DNA of 64,000 nucleotides, from positions 1 to 64,000 of the forward strand of contig NZ_QGDQ01000002.1 in assembly GCF_003149145.1 (NCBI RefSeq), in the 5' to 3' direction. A program made the position numbers and the translations under genes. The notes under the pieces are model-generated. The model was given only the letters and a program-made list of their open reading frames with translations. It had not been told where the DNA came from and did not search any database. The stretch is from Quadrisphaera granulorum. Its GTDB lineage: Bacteria; Actinomycetota; Actinomycetes; Actinomycetales; Quadrisphaeraceae. Shown here piece by piece: positions 16,269 to 25,082 of the stretch (its first letter is position 1; every line of letters starts with the position of its first letter).

Positions 16269-16365
16269 CAGTCCGTTCGACTTTGTGCCAGCTGTCCGCC
16301 GAGCGGGTGGCTAGCCCGTGCTCACCGCGTGCTGGGAGAGCGCTGGGCGAGCACGGGAAGGCTGG

Positions 16366-17364
16366 TCAGCGACCCACGGGAGCCTGACCTGTCACGACCG
16401 TCCACGGACGGGAGAGCACCTCGAGCGACTCCTCACCGAGCAGATCGCCCACGAGGGCCGCCTGCACGCACCCTGCGACGGCGTTCCAGGCGCCCGTGGC
16501 GCCGTCGTCGGGAGTGAACCCCCCGTCGAGGAAGGCCTGGACAGCCAGCATCTGCGCGGCGGCGGCAGCCTCGATGCGGCCGGAGGTGTGCGCGGCCCAG
16601 CACGCGTCGTGCATGGCGAGGGTCCAGCTGCGCTGCTCTGCGCCGGCACCGGCTGCGCCGCGACCGTGGGCACGTCCGGCCTCGACGGCGCGACGCCACC
16701 GCTGCCGGCCCGCCGCGTCGAGTTCGCGCAGCGACACGAGCAGCTCAGATAGGGCGGGTCCCCACGGGACGGCGGGGTCGGGGGCGACGTCGAACGTGCC
16801 GGGCACCGCCCCGGCGACGGCGCGCTCGTAGGGCTCCGACAGACGACGACGCAGCAAGCGCGGCAGCTGGCGGGCGGCGTACGCGGCCACGGCGGCGTCC
16901 GCGAGGACGTCGGCGGCCAACGCCCGGTCGAGAGCGGCGCCGTCGGGCCCGTCGGGGTGGTCGGTCGGCCAGGACGGGTCGGCCGGGTCGAGCGCCTGCT
17001 CGCGGATCAGACGCTCCAGGGAGGCGGCACTGCCGACCATGGAGCTGCGCAGGTGCTCGGCGAGGGCCGCCAGGCGCACCTGCTCCCCCGTGGGGCCCTC
17101 GGCGGGGGCCGTGGCGACCGGGTTCATCTCCGAGAGCTTGGGAGCCTGCTCGGCCAGCTCACGAGCGCTCGCGGCGTCGTCGGCGGCGGACAGCGGGTCG
17201 CTGGAAGGGTCGGAGGTGCGCAGCGGGTGGTGTGCGGCCAGGAGTCCCCACTCCGAGGGGCCACTACGGAGGGCGGCGACGACGACGCCCGCCGCCTGGC
17301 GCCCTCCCGGAAGCCGCACGAGGTCGTAACCGAGAGTGGCGGCGCTGGTGAGGGTGTACGGCAT
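16366..17364 (-). CDS. Hypothetical protein of unknown function (332 aa)
   Basis: I do not recognise this protein. The ATG at 17364 (MPYTLTSAATLGYDLV) is preferred; a GTG at 17460 would add 32 residues and sits right against a dispersed repeat. The chain is Ala/Leu-rich and mostly helical, apparently soluble, with blocks such as RQLPRLLRRRLSEPYERAVAG and a Gly/Ala stretch. It ends 98 bp before the cheB promoter and is read in the same direction, but has its own upstream region. Nothing in the sequence ties it to chemotaxis beyond position. Confidence 0.6.
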   Translation of the reverse strand: MPYTLTSAATLGYDLVRLPGGRQAAGVVVAALRSGPSEWGLLAAHHPLRTSDPSSDPLSAADDAASARELAEQAPKLSEMNPVATAPAEGPTGEQVRLAALAEHLRSSMVGSAASLERLIREQALDPADPSWPTDHPDGPDGAALDRALAADVLADAAVAAYAARQLPRLLRRRLSEPYERAVAGAVPGTFDVAPDPAVPWGPALSELLVSLRELDAAGRQRWRRAVEAGRAHGRGAAGAGAEQRSWTLAMHDACWAAHTSGRIEAAAAAQMLAVQAFLDGGFTPDDGATGAWNAVAGCVQAALVGDLLGEESLEVLSRPWTVVTGQAPVGR

Positions 17365-17467
17365 GGACGGAGTCTGCCCGTCACTCTCAGCCACGACCAC
17401 CGCTCGGAGCGTGGTCTCACCCAGACGCGCTAACGCAGCGTGACGACTCTCGCCCCCCACCCCCGGG

Positions 17468-17520
17468 CGTGATCATGGGCGTCCGCCACCCCAGGGCGTG
17501 ATCATGGGCGTCCGCCACCC
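17468..17520. repeat. TGATCA-type dispersed element, two direct copies
   Basis: Two identical 24-bp units starting CGTGATCATGGGCG lie at 17468-17491 and 17497-17520. The same 24 bp recurs at 37953-37976, and shorter versions occur at several other loci. Confidence 0.85.
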
Positions 17521-17524
17521 ATCG

Positions 17525-17650
17525 CCGTGATCGAGCCTGTTGCGAAATGCGATCTGAGGCGACCTGCGCTGAGAATCACCGCAGGTCAGAGCTTTGCCCT
17601 CATGCGCCGAAGGGCCCGGAATGGCCATTTCGCAACAGGATCGATCACGG
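17525..17650. repeat. Long inverted repeat with TTGCGAAATG arms
   Basis: 25-bp arms with one mismatch (17525-17549 and 17626-17650) carry CCTGTTGCGAAATG. Nested inside is an 8-bp perfect repeat (GACCTGCG at 17561-17568, CGCAGGTC at 17580-17587). The outer ends read CCGTGATC, as in the adjacent dispersed element. Confidence 0.8.
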
Positions 17651-17755
17651 GCGGTTGGCCACCTCGGCGACAGCGAGTTCACGCCATGTCGGCCAGCCAC
17701 CGACCGCTTCGCCGAGCCCACCACCGACTCAAGCCGGCCCACGATGTCAGTATCC

Positions 17756-17800
17756 GGCCGCAGGTGTCGGAATCGAGACGCCATTCCGACACCTGCGGCC
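17756..17800. repeat. Perfect 18-bp inverted repeat with 9-nt loop
   Basis: GGCCGCAGGTGTCGGAAT at 17756-17773 pairs perfectly with 17783-17800. There is no T run beside it. Confidence 0.85.
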
Positions 17801-17910
17801 ACATTGCTGCACCTACGGAACCGTCAACCCCGGCCAATGGGGCTCACCGGGAGTCCATGGGGCCGAGCGGGCGCCTCCATGACGCTGAGGACCCCGCCCA
17901 GATGCAGTTC

Positions 17911-17979
17911 GCGCCCCTTCGCCGCAGTTGACGCCCCATCACGCCGACTGATGGGGCGTCAACTGCGGCGAAGGGGCGC
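17911..17979. repeat. Perfect 31-bp inverted repeat with 7-nt loop
   Basis: The arms 17911-17941 and 17949-17979 are perfect complements over 31 bp (outer end GCGCCCCTTCGCCGC). This is the longest perfect hairpin seen in the window. TTTC follows it on the plus strand, but no plus-strand gene precedes it. Confidence 0.9.
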
Positions 17980-18075
17980 TTTCTGCTGGGCTCTCATCAG
18001 GGCGCGGCATCCCGATGCGACGTGCGGAACCTCTGCACCGACCCCAGAGAGGCCCCGGCGGGAAGTGCGCGGGAA

Positions 18076-18120
18076 GCCCATGATCACGGGCTGAAAGTGC
18101 TTCGGACGCCCATGATCACG
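18076..18120. repeat. TGATCA-type dispersed element, two copies in inverse orientation
   Basis: GCCCATGATCACG occurs at 18076 and again at 18108, both in the orientation opposite to the copies at 17468-17520. They lie just beyond the cheW terminator. Confidence 0.8.
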
Positions 18121-18126
18121 GCGGGG

Positions 18127-18174
18127 GACGACGGAAGGCCCCCGCCCTGGGGAGGGCGGGGGCCTTTCGTCGTC
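18127..18174 (-). terminator. Terminator after cheW
   Basis: A 22-bp stem with one mismatch (18127-18148 and 18153-18174) and a GGGG loop lie 11 bp past the cheW stop. The core GGCCCCCGCCCT is very GC-rich. Confidence 0.85.
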
Positions 18175-18184
18175 GTCAGAACTG

Positions 18185-18649
18185 TCAGCCGGCGACGGCG
18201 CGCTGCACGTCGAGCGCCAGCAGCAGCCGGCCCTCGGTCTTGTACGCGCCGCGCAGGAGCTCGCGCACGTCACCGTCGAGGGTGTCGGGCACGGGCTCGA
18301 AGCTGCGGTCGTCGAGTTCGACGACGTCGGCGATCGAGTCGACGAGCAGGCTGATCGACTCGCCGTGCAGCCGCACGACGATGTTCACGGCGTCCTGGCC
18401 CTCGGGCCGGGGCGCCAGGGACAGGCGCGCCCGCAGGTCGATGGCCGTGACCACCTCACCACGCAGGTTGATCAGCCCGGCGATCGCGGCGCCGTGCAGC
18501 GGCACGCGAGTGACCTTCTGGGCCCGCAGCACCTCCTGCACGTGCTCGACCTCGAGTCCATACAGGCCTCCCGCCAGCTCGAAGGTGAGCAGGCGGGCGG
18601 CGGCCGCACCGGTGGCGGCGTTCGGCTTCGTCTTCGTCAAGCCAGACAT
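18185..18649 (-). CDS. cheW: Chemotaxis coupling protein CheW
   Basis: CheW links receptors to CheA in the membrane array. The 154-aa protein is one CheW domain with VEHVQEVLRAQKVTRVPLHGAAIAGLINLRGEVVTAIDLR split over its two barrels. The ATG at 18649 (MSGLTKTKPN) leaves 1 bp after the cheA stop; a longer in-frame start would overlap cheA. It is the last gene of the MCP-cheA-cheW operon, closed by a strong hairpin. Confidence 0.95.
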   Translation of the reverse strand: MSGLTKTKPNAATGAAAARLLTFELAGGLYGLEVEHVQEVLRAQKVTRVPLHGAAIAGLINLRGEVVTAIDLRARLSLAPRPEGQDAVNIVVRLHGESISLLVDSIADVVELDDRSFEPVPDTLDGDVRELLRGAYKTEGRLLLALDVQRAVAG

Positions 18650-18650
18650 G

Positions 18651-21128
18651 TCAGACCTCCACCACGTCGGCGCCGAGGGCGCCATCCAGCTGGGCGCCGA
18701 GGGCGCTGTGCGAGAAGAACCCGGGGTCGGCGGTGAGGATCGCGGCCCTCACGTCGAGCATCTCGGTCACGTGACCGGCGATGACCGCCGAGCCGAGCAG
18801 GCCGTGGTCGTCGATGTCCGACAGCACCGAGGCGCTGGCGCCGTCGACGACGTCGAGGATCGCTTCGACCACGATGGCGACACTGCGGCCGCCCTGGTGC
18901 GCGTCGGCGTAGACGACGACCTCGAGGTCTTCGCGGTCCGCCTCCGCATAGGCGCCGAGGAACCTGTCCAGACGGACGATCGGCAGGATCTCGCCGCGGT
19001 ACTGGACCACCTCGCGGGAGCCCACCACCTCCAGGGTCTTCGCCGGGATGCGCTCCAGGCGGGTGACCATGTCGAGCGGGATCGCCACCTGGCGCGCGCC
19101 GCCGATGCCGGCCACGAGCAGCCGGTCACCGCCGCCGGCAACCTGGTCGGCGTGCTCGTAGCGCTCGGCCTCGAGGCGCTCCGCCGAGATGCCGCGCATG
19201 GCGCGACGCGCCAGCGACTGCACGTCGAGGATCAGCGCGACGGCGCCGTCGCCGAGGATGGTGGCCCCGGAGAACAGGCCCACCGCCTTCAGCTGGTTGC
19301 CGAGCGCCTTGACGACGATCTCCTCGGTGTTGAGCACCTTGTCGACCACGAGACCGAAGCGACGACCCTCGGAGGCGAGGACGGCGATGGTGATGCGGCC
19401 ACCGTCGCGCGTGCCGGAGGTGACGCCCAGCACGTCGGCGAGGTTCACCAGCGGCAGCAGCTCACCGCGCAGGCGGTAGACGGGAGCCCCGCCGACCTCC
19501 TCGATGAGGCGGGGGTCGGCCTCGACGTCGAGGGTCACGAGCTCCTGCAGGTTGACCTGCGGGATCGCGTACTGCTCCGGCCCGGAGACCACGGTGAGCG
19601 CGGGCATGATCGCCAGCGTCAGCGGGATCCGGAGCCGGCAGGTGGTGCCGCGGCCCTTGGTCGACTCCACCTCGATGGTGCCGCCGATCGCCTCGACGTT
19701 GGTCTTCACCACGTCCATGCCCACACCACGGCCGGAGACGTTGGTGACGGCAGCGGCGGTGGAGAATCCGGGGGCGAAGATCAGCTGGAGGACGTCGTTC
19801 GGCGCCATACGGTCGAGGCGCTCCTGGGTGACGACGCCCTTGCGCACGGCCGAGGGGCCGATGATGTCGGGGTCGATGCCCTTGCCGTCGTCGGAGACCT
19901 CCACGACGACCTGGCCGCTCTCGTGACGGGCGGCCAGACGCAGCACACCCTCGCGGGGCTTGCCGGCGGCCTCACGGTCCGCGGGCGCTTCGATGCCGTG
20001 GTCGACGGCGTTGCGCACGAGGTGCGTCAGCGGGTCCTTCACGGCCTCGAGCAGCGTCCTGTCGAGCTCGGTCTCGCGGCCGATCATGTCCAGGCGGACC
20101 TGGCGGCCACACGTGGCTCCCAGGTCACGGACGACGCGCGGCAGCTTGGCCCACAGGGCGTCGATGGGCTGCATGCGCGTCTTCATGACGCCCTCCTGCA
20201 GCTCACCGGCGATGAGGTTCAGGCGCTGCGCGGCGCGGGTGAGCTCCAGGTCATCGGTAAGGATGGCGACCTGGCGCAGGATTTGGTTGCGGGCCAGCAC
20301 CAGCTCGCCGGTGAGGCGCATGAGGTCGTCGAGGACGTCGACGTCCACGCGGATGGAGGAGTCCGCAGCGCTGCGGCGGTGCTCACCCTCCGCGGCCGGC
20401 GGGTGAGCGGCCGGAGCCGGGGCAGGAGCGGGAGCGGGAGCGGGAGCCGGGGCCGGGGCCGGGGCGGCAGCCACCGGGGCAGGGGCCGGGGCAGGAGCGG
20501 GTGCCGGAGTGGACTCGACAGCCGGCTCGACAGCAGCTGCGGGCTCCGGCTCGGCGGCGGGCACCTCGGCGGGCACGTCGACCTCAGCAGTCGCTTCCAC
20601 GACCGGCTCAGCGGCAGCCTCGACGGCGGGCGCAGCAGCCGGCGCGTCAGCGGCGTCAGCCACGGGCGCAGCCTCGGCAGCAGGCGCCTCGACCTCGGCA
20701 GCGGGTGCAGCAGCCGGCGCAGCGGCGGGCGCTGCCGGCCCACGGCCCTCGAGCACGGCCTTGATCTGCTCGACCGTGGCGGTGACGTCGACGTCACCCT
20801 CGGAGCCCTGCTCCTCCAGGTTGCCCAGGAGCAGGCGGATGGTGTCGACCATCGCCAGCAGCGCGTCGGCGGTGGGCGGGTTCATGACCATCACGCCGTC
20901 GCGCAGCTTGGCGAGGAGGTTCTCGCCCACGTGCGCGACGCTCTCGAGCTTACTCAGGGCGAGGAAGCCACTGGTGCCCTTGATCGTGTGGATGGTGCGG
21001 AACACGCTCGCCAGCAGCTCTCGCGAGCCAGGCTCCTGCTCCAGGGCCACCAGGTCCCTGTCGAGCTGGTCGAGGTTCTCGTAGCTCTCGACGAGGAACT
21101 CGCCGATGATCTCATCCATGCCGTCCAT
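18651..21128 (-). CDS. cheA: Chemotaxis histidine kinase CheA with two C-terminal CheW-like domains
   Basis: The 825-aa kinase has an HPt domain with phospho-acceptor His47 (FRTIHTIKGTSGFL), a long Ala/Pro/Val-rich linker (about 130-260) in place of a clear P2 domain, a dimerisation helix pair (DDLMRLTGELVLARNQIL), an HATPase domain (RNAVDHGIEAPADR, DDGKGIDPD, GRGVGMDVVK) and a first CheW-like domain (YAIPQVNLQELVTL). A second CheW-like unit follows (VAIPLDMVTRLERI, VVQYRGEILPIVRLD). Single-CheW CheA is the common form; the tandem form is known in other bacteria. The spacing after the MCP gene is 47 bp. Confidence 0.95.
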   Translation of the reverse strand: MDGMDEIIGEFLVESYENLDQLDRDLVALEQEPGSRELLASVFRTIHTIKGTSGFLALSKLESVAHVGENLLAKLRDGVMVMNPPTADALLAMVDTIRLLLGNLEEQGSEGDVDVTATVEQIKAVLEGRGPAAPAAAPAAAPAAEVEAPAAEAAPVADAADAPAAAPAVEAAAEPVVEATAEVDVPAEVPAAEPEPAAAVEPAVESTPAPAPAPAPAPVAAAPAPAPAPAPAPAPAPAPAAHPPAAEGEHRRSAADSSIRVDVDVLDDLMRLTGELVLARNQILRQVAILTDDLELTRAAQRLNLIAGELQEGVMKTRMQPIDALWAKLPRVVRDLGATCGRQVRLDMIGRETELDRTLLEAVKDPLTHLVRNAVDHGIEAPADREAAGKPREGVLRLAARHESGQVVVEVSDDGKGIDPDIIGPSAVRKGVVTQERLDRMAPNDVLQLIFAPGFSTAAAVTNVSGRGVGMDVVKTNVEAIGGTIEVESTKGRGTTCRLRIPLTLAIMPALTVVSGPEQYAIPQVNLQELVTLDVEADPRLIEEVGGAPVYRLRGELLPLVNLADVLGVTSGTRDGGRITIAVLASEGRRFGLVVDKVLNTEEIVVKALGNQLKAVGLFSGATILGDGAVALILDVQSLARRAMRGISAERLEAERYEHADQVAGGGDRLLVAGIGGARQVAIPLDMVTRLERIPAKTLEVVGSREVVQYRGEILPIVRLDRFLGAYAEADREDLEVVVYADAHQGGRSVAIVVEAILDVVDGASASVLSDIDDHGLLGSAVIAGHVTEMLDVRAAILTADPGFFSHSALGAQLDGALGADVVEV

Positions 21129-21175
21129 GCGGCTTCCTCCTGCTCTCTGTCTCGTGCGCTTGTGCGTGGGGGGGG

Positions 21176-22756
21176 TCAGAGCTGGAACGAGCCGACGGCT
21201 GCCCGCAGCTCGTGAGCGGTGCGCGCCAGGTCGCTGGCCGTCGTCGTCGTCTCCGACGACGCGGCGGTGGTCTGCGCGGCAGCCGTGGCCACCCCGCTGA
21301 TGTTGGCGCTGATCTCCTGTGTGCCAGCGGAGACCTCGGTGACGGAGCGGACCATCTCCGCCGTCGTCGCCGACTGCTCCTCCACCGCCGAGGCCACCGT
21401 CGCCTGGAGGGCGTCGATGCGGGCGATCACCTCGCTGATCTGCTGAATCGCCGCGGTGGCGTCAGCGGCGTCCGCCTGGGTGGCGGAGACCTTCCCGACG
21501 ATCTCGTCGGTAGCTTGGGCGGTCTGGCGGGCCAGCTCCTTGACCTCGCCCGCCACGACGGCGAAGCCCTTGCCGAGCTCACCGGCCCGGGCGGCCTCGA
21601 TCGTCGCGTTGAGCGCGAGCAGGTTGGTCTGTTCGGCAATGGAGGTGATCAGCTTGACCACCTCGCCGATCTCTCGTGAGGACGTGCCGAGCCGCACGAG
21701 GATCGCGTTGGCCTCTTCGGCCGTGCTCACCGCGTCGGCGGCGGTCTGAGCGGCTGTCGCGGTGGAGGAGGCGATCTCGCCGATGGCGGACGTCATCTGC
21801 TCACCGGCAGCGGCGATGGTCGACATCGAGGAGGAGATCTCCTCCGACGCGGCGGCCACGAGGTTCGCCTGCACCGAGGACTCCTCCGCGCCCGCGGACA
21901 GCTGGGACGAGACCGTGGTGAGGTTCGCGGAGGCCTCGGAGACGTGGTCGGCGCGCAGGCCGATGTCCCGCACGACGCCGGAGAGCTTGTCCAACGAGCT
22001 GTCGGTGGCGGCGGCCAGCTGGCCGACCTCGTCCGTGCTCGTGATGCCGGTGCGCTGGTCCAGGCGACCGTCGGCCATCGCCAGGACGACCGTCAGCACG
22101 CGGCTCAACGGGCGGGTGATGCCGCGGCTGATGGCCACCCCGAGCAGGATCACGAGCAGCAGGCCGGTGACGGCGATCACGCCGAAGGCGACGAGGCTCT
22201 GCCGGTACTCCGTCTTGCCGGCGACGACGAGGCGGTCAGCTGCTGTGGCCTCTGCCTTGAGCACGCTGGCGAGGGCCGTGAAAGCGGCGTCCGCCGCCGG
22301 CGTGACCTTGCTGTCACGCAGGGCCCTGTACCCGGCGGTGTCGCCGGCCACGGCCAGCTTCACGGACTGATCCCGCACCGTGCCCCAGGCGCCGACGGCG
22401 TCCCAGAGGGCCGTGCGGTCAGCCTCGGTGGCCTGCGGGGCACTGTCCTGGTAGGTCTTCCACGCCTCGCTGAGGACCTCGACGTCCTTCGCGAGAAGGT
22501 CCGCCGCCGCCTGCTTCTTGTCAGAATCGGCGAGGGCGACGAGCAGCACGTCAGTGCGCACGGTCAGCATGCCGGCGCGCACACTCGCGATATCCGACAC
22601 GGAGTCGAGCTGGGAGTTGACTGCCTCAGTGCGCTCCTGAGCGTCCATGAGCTGCACCACGGCCGCCACGACGATGACGCCGACGAGCAGCACGCTCGAC
22701 ACCAGCATGATTGCGAGCTTGACCGCGATCTTCAGGTTGGCAAAGCGCTGAGACAT
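21176..22756 (-). CDS. Methyl-accepting chemotaxis protein, 4HB type (MCP 1)
   Basis: The 526-aa receptor has a first membrane helix (about 13-36, [22 protein letters not shown]), a periplasmic-side four-helix bundle, a second membrane helix (about 190-210), HAMP and the cytoplasmic signalling domain with the hairpin tip [24 protein letters not shown]. The ligand cannot be predicted. It is the first gene of the operon with cheA and cheW and has a FliA-type promoter. The C terminus (AVGSFQL) lacks a CheR-docking pentapeptide. Confidence 0.95.
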   Translation of the reverse strand: MSQRFANLKIAVKLAIMLVSSVLLVGVIVVAAVVQLMDAQERTEAVNSQLDSVSDIASVRAGMLTVRTDVLLVALADSDKKQAAADLLAKDVEVLSEAWKTYQDSAPQATEADRTALWDAVGAWGTVRDQSVKLAVAGDTAGYRALRDSKVTPAADAAFTALASVLKAEATAADRLVVAGKTEYRQSLVAFGVIAVTGLLLVILLGVAISRGITRPLSRVLTVVLAMADGRLDQRTGITSTDEVGQLAAATDSSLDKLSGVVRDIGLRADHVSEASANLTTVSSQLSAGAEESSVQANLVAAASEEISSSMSTIAAAGEQMTSAIGEIASSTATAAQTAADAVSTAEEANAILVRLGTSSREIGEVVKLITSIAEQTNLLALNATIEAARAGELGKGFAVVAGEVKELARQTAQATDEIVGKVSATQADAADATAAIQQISEVIARIDALQATVASAVEEQSATTAEMVRSVTEVSAGTQEISANISGVATAAAQTTAASSETTTTASDLARTAHELRAAVGSFQL

Positions 22757-22805
22757 CGTGCTACACCTCCACTTCGGTCCTCGACTCCGGAGGACTGCAA
22801 GCTCT

Positions 22806-22834
22806 TCATCGGCTGCCAGTGGGTCGGACCTGAG
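22806..22834 (-). promoter_or_regulatory. FliA-type promoter of the MCP-cheA-cheW operon
   Basis: CTCA (22831-22834), a 17-bp spacer and GCCGATGA (22806-22813) on the minus strand lie 50 bp before the MCP start. Confidence 0.7.
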
Positions 22835-22928
22835 GAGGTCGGCGCACGGAGTAGTGCCCGGTCACCGAACGTGCGGTCTCCCGGATGGCCGACGCCTCGA
22901 TCGGCCCCACCACTCCTCAACGGGGATC

Positions 22929-24785
22929 ATGCTCGTACCGATGACTTCGGCTATGCGCTCCCCGCTACGCCAGCGAGCCCCGTGGCCGCTGCGTCGCGCC
23001 GGCACCCAGACCCCCCTGGTGGTCAAGGTGGCCGGCCCGGTGGTGGCGCTGTGCCTCGGAGCAGCTCTCGTGCTCGACGTCGGTCTGGCGAACCTCACCT
23101 GCACGACATCCGACTGCCAGCGGGTGAGCGACCGCCTCTCCTGGGGTGCCGCTGCGGGGACGGCGTTCGCCGTCGTCGTCCTCTGGGTGGTCTTCGTGGC
23201 GGTGGTCGGTCGTCCGACGCGGCGCCTCGCGGAGGTCGCTCGGCGCGTTGCCGACGGTGACCTGTCGGCGCGGGTCGGCGTCACGACCGACCCGACGCGA
23301 CCGCCGCGGGACGAGCTCGTGCTCGTGGGCGACCAGTTCGACAGGATGCTCGACGCGCTCGTGGCGGAACAGGAGCGCCTGCGCCGGCTCACCGAGGAGC
23401 TGGAGCACCGAGCCACGCACGACCCCGCCTCCGGGCTGGGCAACCGTGCCCTGCTGAGCCATCAGCTGGACGCGGCGCTGACCACCCCCCGCAGCGCCCC
23501 GCTGGCCGTGGTGAAGCTGGAGCTGGACGGCGTCGACGTCATCGACGCGACGATCGGCCACGGCGTCGGCGAGCTCGTCATCAGCACCACCGCACTGCGC
23601 CTGTCGGCTGCGGTGCGCAGCGGTCAGTCCGTCTACCGCGCGGGCGGGTCGACGTTCGCCGTCGTCATCGACCATGCCACCGACGAGGCGACCGCCGCGG
23701 CGATCGCGCGGCGGCTGTTGGAGGTGGTGGAGCAGCCGGTAGACGTGGACGGGGCGACCGTCGTGCTCACCGCCTGCACGGGCACGGTGCTGCACCGCCC
23801 CGGCGACGTCAGGACGGCGGAGGACGTGCTGCGCGACGCCGCCCTGGCGCTGCACTCGGCCCAGACGACGACGTCAGCGGGCACCTCCGAGGTCCGCTCG
23901 GCGATGTACACGCCGTGCCTGCGCGAGGTCGCCGTGGAGCGCTCTCGCACGGCTGACGAGCTGCGCGCCGCGCTGGCCGGGACACCCGGCGCCGGTGAGC
24001 TGCTGGTGCACTACCAGCCGTACGTGCTGCTCAGCGACCCCTCGACGGTGGCCGGCTTCGAGGCACTCGTGCGCTGGCAGCACCCCGAGCGCGGGCTCGT
24101 CTCCCCCGCCGACTTCGTGCCGGTGGCCGAGGAGGTCGGCCTCATCCGCCCGATCGGGCTGCGGGTGCTGGAGCAGGCGGCCGCGCGCTCCGCCGCCTGG
24201 CACGGCCTCGACAGATCACGGCCGTGGACGACGAGCGTCAACCTCTCGCCGCAGCAGCTGCTCGACGTCGACCTCGTGCGCCGCGTCCGCGAGGTGCTGG
24301 ACCGTACGGGCCTCCCGGCGGAGCTGCTCACCCTCGAGCTCACCGAGACGGCCATGATGCTCGACCTGGACGGCGCGGCCCGGCGCCTGCAGACGCTGCG
24401 CGACCTCGGCGTGCGCATCGCGCTGGACGACTTCGGCACCGGATCGTCGTCGCTGTCGTACCTGCACCAGCTGCCCGTCGACGTCGTCAAGCTCGACCAG
24501 GCCTTCATCTCCCGGCTGGGGCAGGACGCGACAGCGCTGGCCCTCGTGCGGGCTGTACTGGACATCGCCTCCGCCCTGGGCCTGACGACCATCGCCGAGG
24601 GCGTCGAGACGCCCAGCCAGCTCCGCATGCTCACCGAGCTGGGCTGCGACAAGGCGCAGGGGTACCTGCTCTCGCGCCCGGTGCCGGCTGACGTGGCGCA
24701 GGAGCTGCTGGTCGGCACCCGCGCGCTCGGCGGGGTTGGCGCCTTCACCTCAGGGGCTGTTGGCGGCGCGGCTCCGCGTCGCTAG
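22929..24785 (+). CDS. Membrane GGDEF-EAL protein, probable c-di-GMP phosphodiesterase
   Basis: The 618-aa protein has two membrane helices (near 25-45 and 70-92), a HAMP-like linker, a GGDEF domain and an EAL domain. The GGDEF signature is degenerate (RAGGSTFAVV in place of RxGGDEF), so cyclase activity is unlikely. The EAL domain keeps FEALVRW, NLSPQQL, ELTET, DDFGTG, KLDQAF and AEGVET, the residues needed for metal binding and hydrolysis of c-di-GMP. The ATG at 22929 has CGGGG 4 nt upstream; ATGs at 22941 and 22953 are alternatives. It is divergent from MCP 1, which fits a role in motility control. Confidence 0.88.
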   Translation: MLVPMTSAMRSPLRQRAPWPLRRAGTQTPLVVKVAGPVVALCLGAALVLDVGLANLTCTTSDCQRVSDRLSWGAAAGTAFAVVVLWVVFVAVVGRPTRRLAEVARRVADGDLSARVGVTTDPTRPPRDELVLVGDQFDRMLDALVAEQERLRRLTEELEHRATHDPASGLGNRALLSHQLDAALTTPRSAPLAVVKLELDGVDVIDATIGHGVGELVISTTALRLSAAVRSGQSVYRAGGSTFAVVIDHATDEATAAAIARRLLEVVEQPVDVDGATVVLTACTGTVLHRPGDVRTAEDVLRDAALALHSAQTTTSAGTSEVRSAMYTPCLREVAVERSRTADELRAALAGTPGAGELLVHYQPYVLLSDPSTVAGFEALVRWQHPERGLVSPADFVPVAEEVGLIRPIGLRVLEQAAARSAAWHGLDRSRPWTTSVNLSPQQLLDVDLVRRVREVLDRTGLPAELLTLELTETAMMLDLDGAARRLQTLRDLGVRIALDDFGTGSSSLSYLHQLPVDVVKLDQAFISRLGQDATALALVRAVLDIASALGLTTIAEGVETPSQLRMLTELGCDKAQGYLLSRPVPADVAQELLVGTRALGGVGAFTSGAVGGAAPRR

Positions 24786-24793
24786 CGTCGCAA

Positions 24794-24836
24794 TTCGACA
24801 ACTTTTCTTGTCAAACGCAGCCGTGTCGCCGATGGT
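24794..24836 (+). promoter_or_regulatory. Promoter/operator of the toxin-antitoxin-like pair
   Basis: An 8-bp inverted repeat with one mismatch (24794-24801 and 24808-24815) overlaps a -35-like TTGTCA (24808-24813), which is followed after 17 bp by GATGGT (24831-24836). The GTG at 24843 is 7 nt past this hexamer, so the transcript would be leaderless. Confidence 0.4.
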
Positions 24837-24842
24837 TGTCAC

Positions 24843-25067
24843 GTGAGGATCGCTGCGAGCGCGCTGCGCCACGGGGTCACTCCCGAGGACATCGAGCACG
24901 CAGCCCGGTTCGCCATGCGCCGCATCGATCAAGACGACGACGTGACCATGCTGCTCCGCCCTGGCCAAGACGGCACCCTCCTGGAAGTCGGGATTTTGAC
25001 CCTCCATGGCCATGTGACCGTCATCCACGCCATGCCCGCCCGCCGCAAGTACCTGCGGCTGCTCTGA
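24843..25067 (+). CDS. Small toxin-like protein (74 aa)
   Basis: MRIAASALRHGVTPEDIEHA, then LLEVGILTLHGHVTVIHAMPARRKYL, matches a small actinobacterial family that resembles BrnT/RelE-fold toxins and is usually encoded upstream of a small DNA-binding partner. Here the partner begins 15 bp downstream. No Shine-Dalgarno is visible; the start appears leaderless. The function as a toxin is inferred from fold pattern and gene order only. Confidence 0.6.
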   Translation: MRIAASALRHGVTPEDIEHAARFAMRRIDQDDDVTMLLRPGQDGTLLEVGILTLHGHVTVIHAMPARRKYLRLL

Positions 25068-25082
25068 GACGAGGTGATCACG

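Larger units (their letters stand above)
17365..18184. other. 820-bp intergenic region packed with inverted and direct repeats
   Basis: No convincing gene lies here. It holds two direct copies of the TGATCA element, three long inverted repeats of unrelated sequence, two further TGATCA elements and the cheW terminator, each listed separately. Between these, at 17651-17755 and 17801-17910, I see nothing distinctive. ORFs here are by-products of the repeats. Confidence 0.7.

Noticed and set aside
17594-18094. Plus-strand ORFs of 100-166 codons in the repeat-rich gap
   Set aside because: They are stitched from inverted repeats, lack a ribosome binding site and have no recognisable protein pattern.
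18240-21215. A 991-codon open frame antisense to cheA and cheW
   Set aside because: The sense strand encodes complete cheA and cheW with all motifs. The antisense product is His/Arg/Asp-rich low complexity without any domain.
24810-24834. A FliA-type promoter before the toxin-like gene (GTCA and GCCGATGG)
   Set aside because: The spacer is 14 bp rather than 16-17 as at the other four sites. A standard promoter reading fits better.
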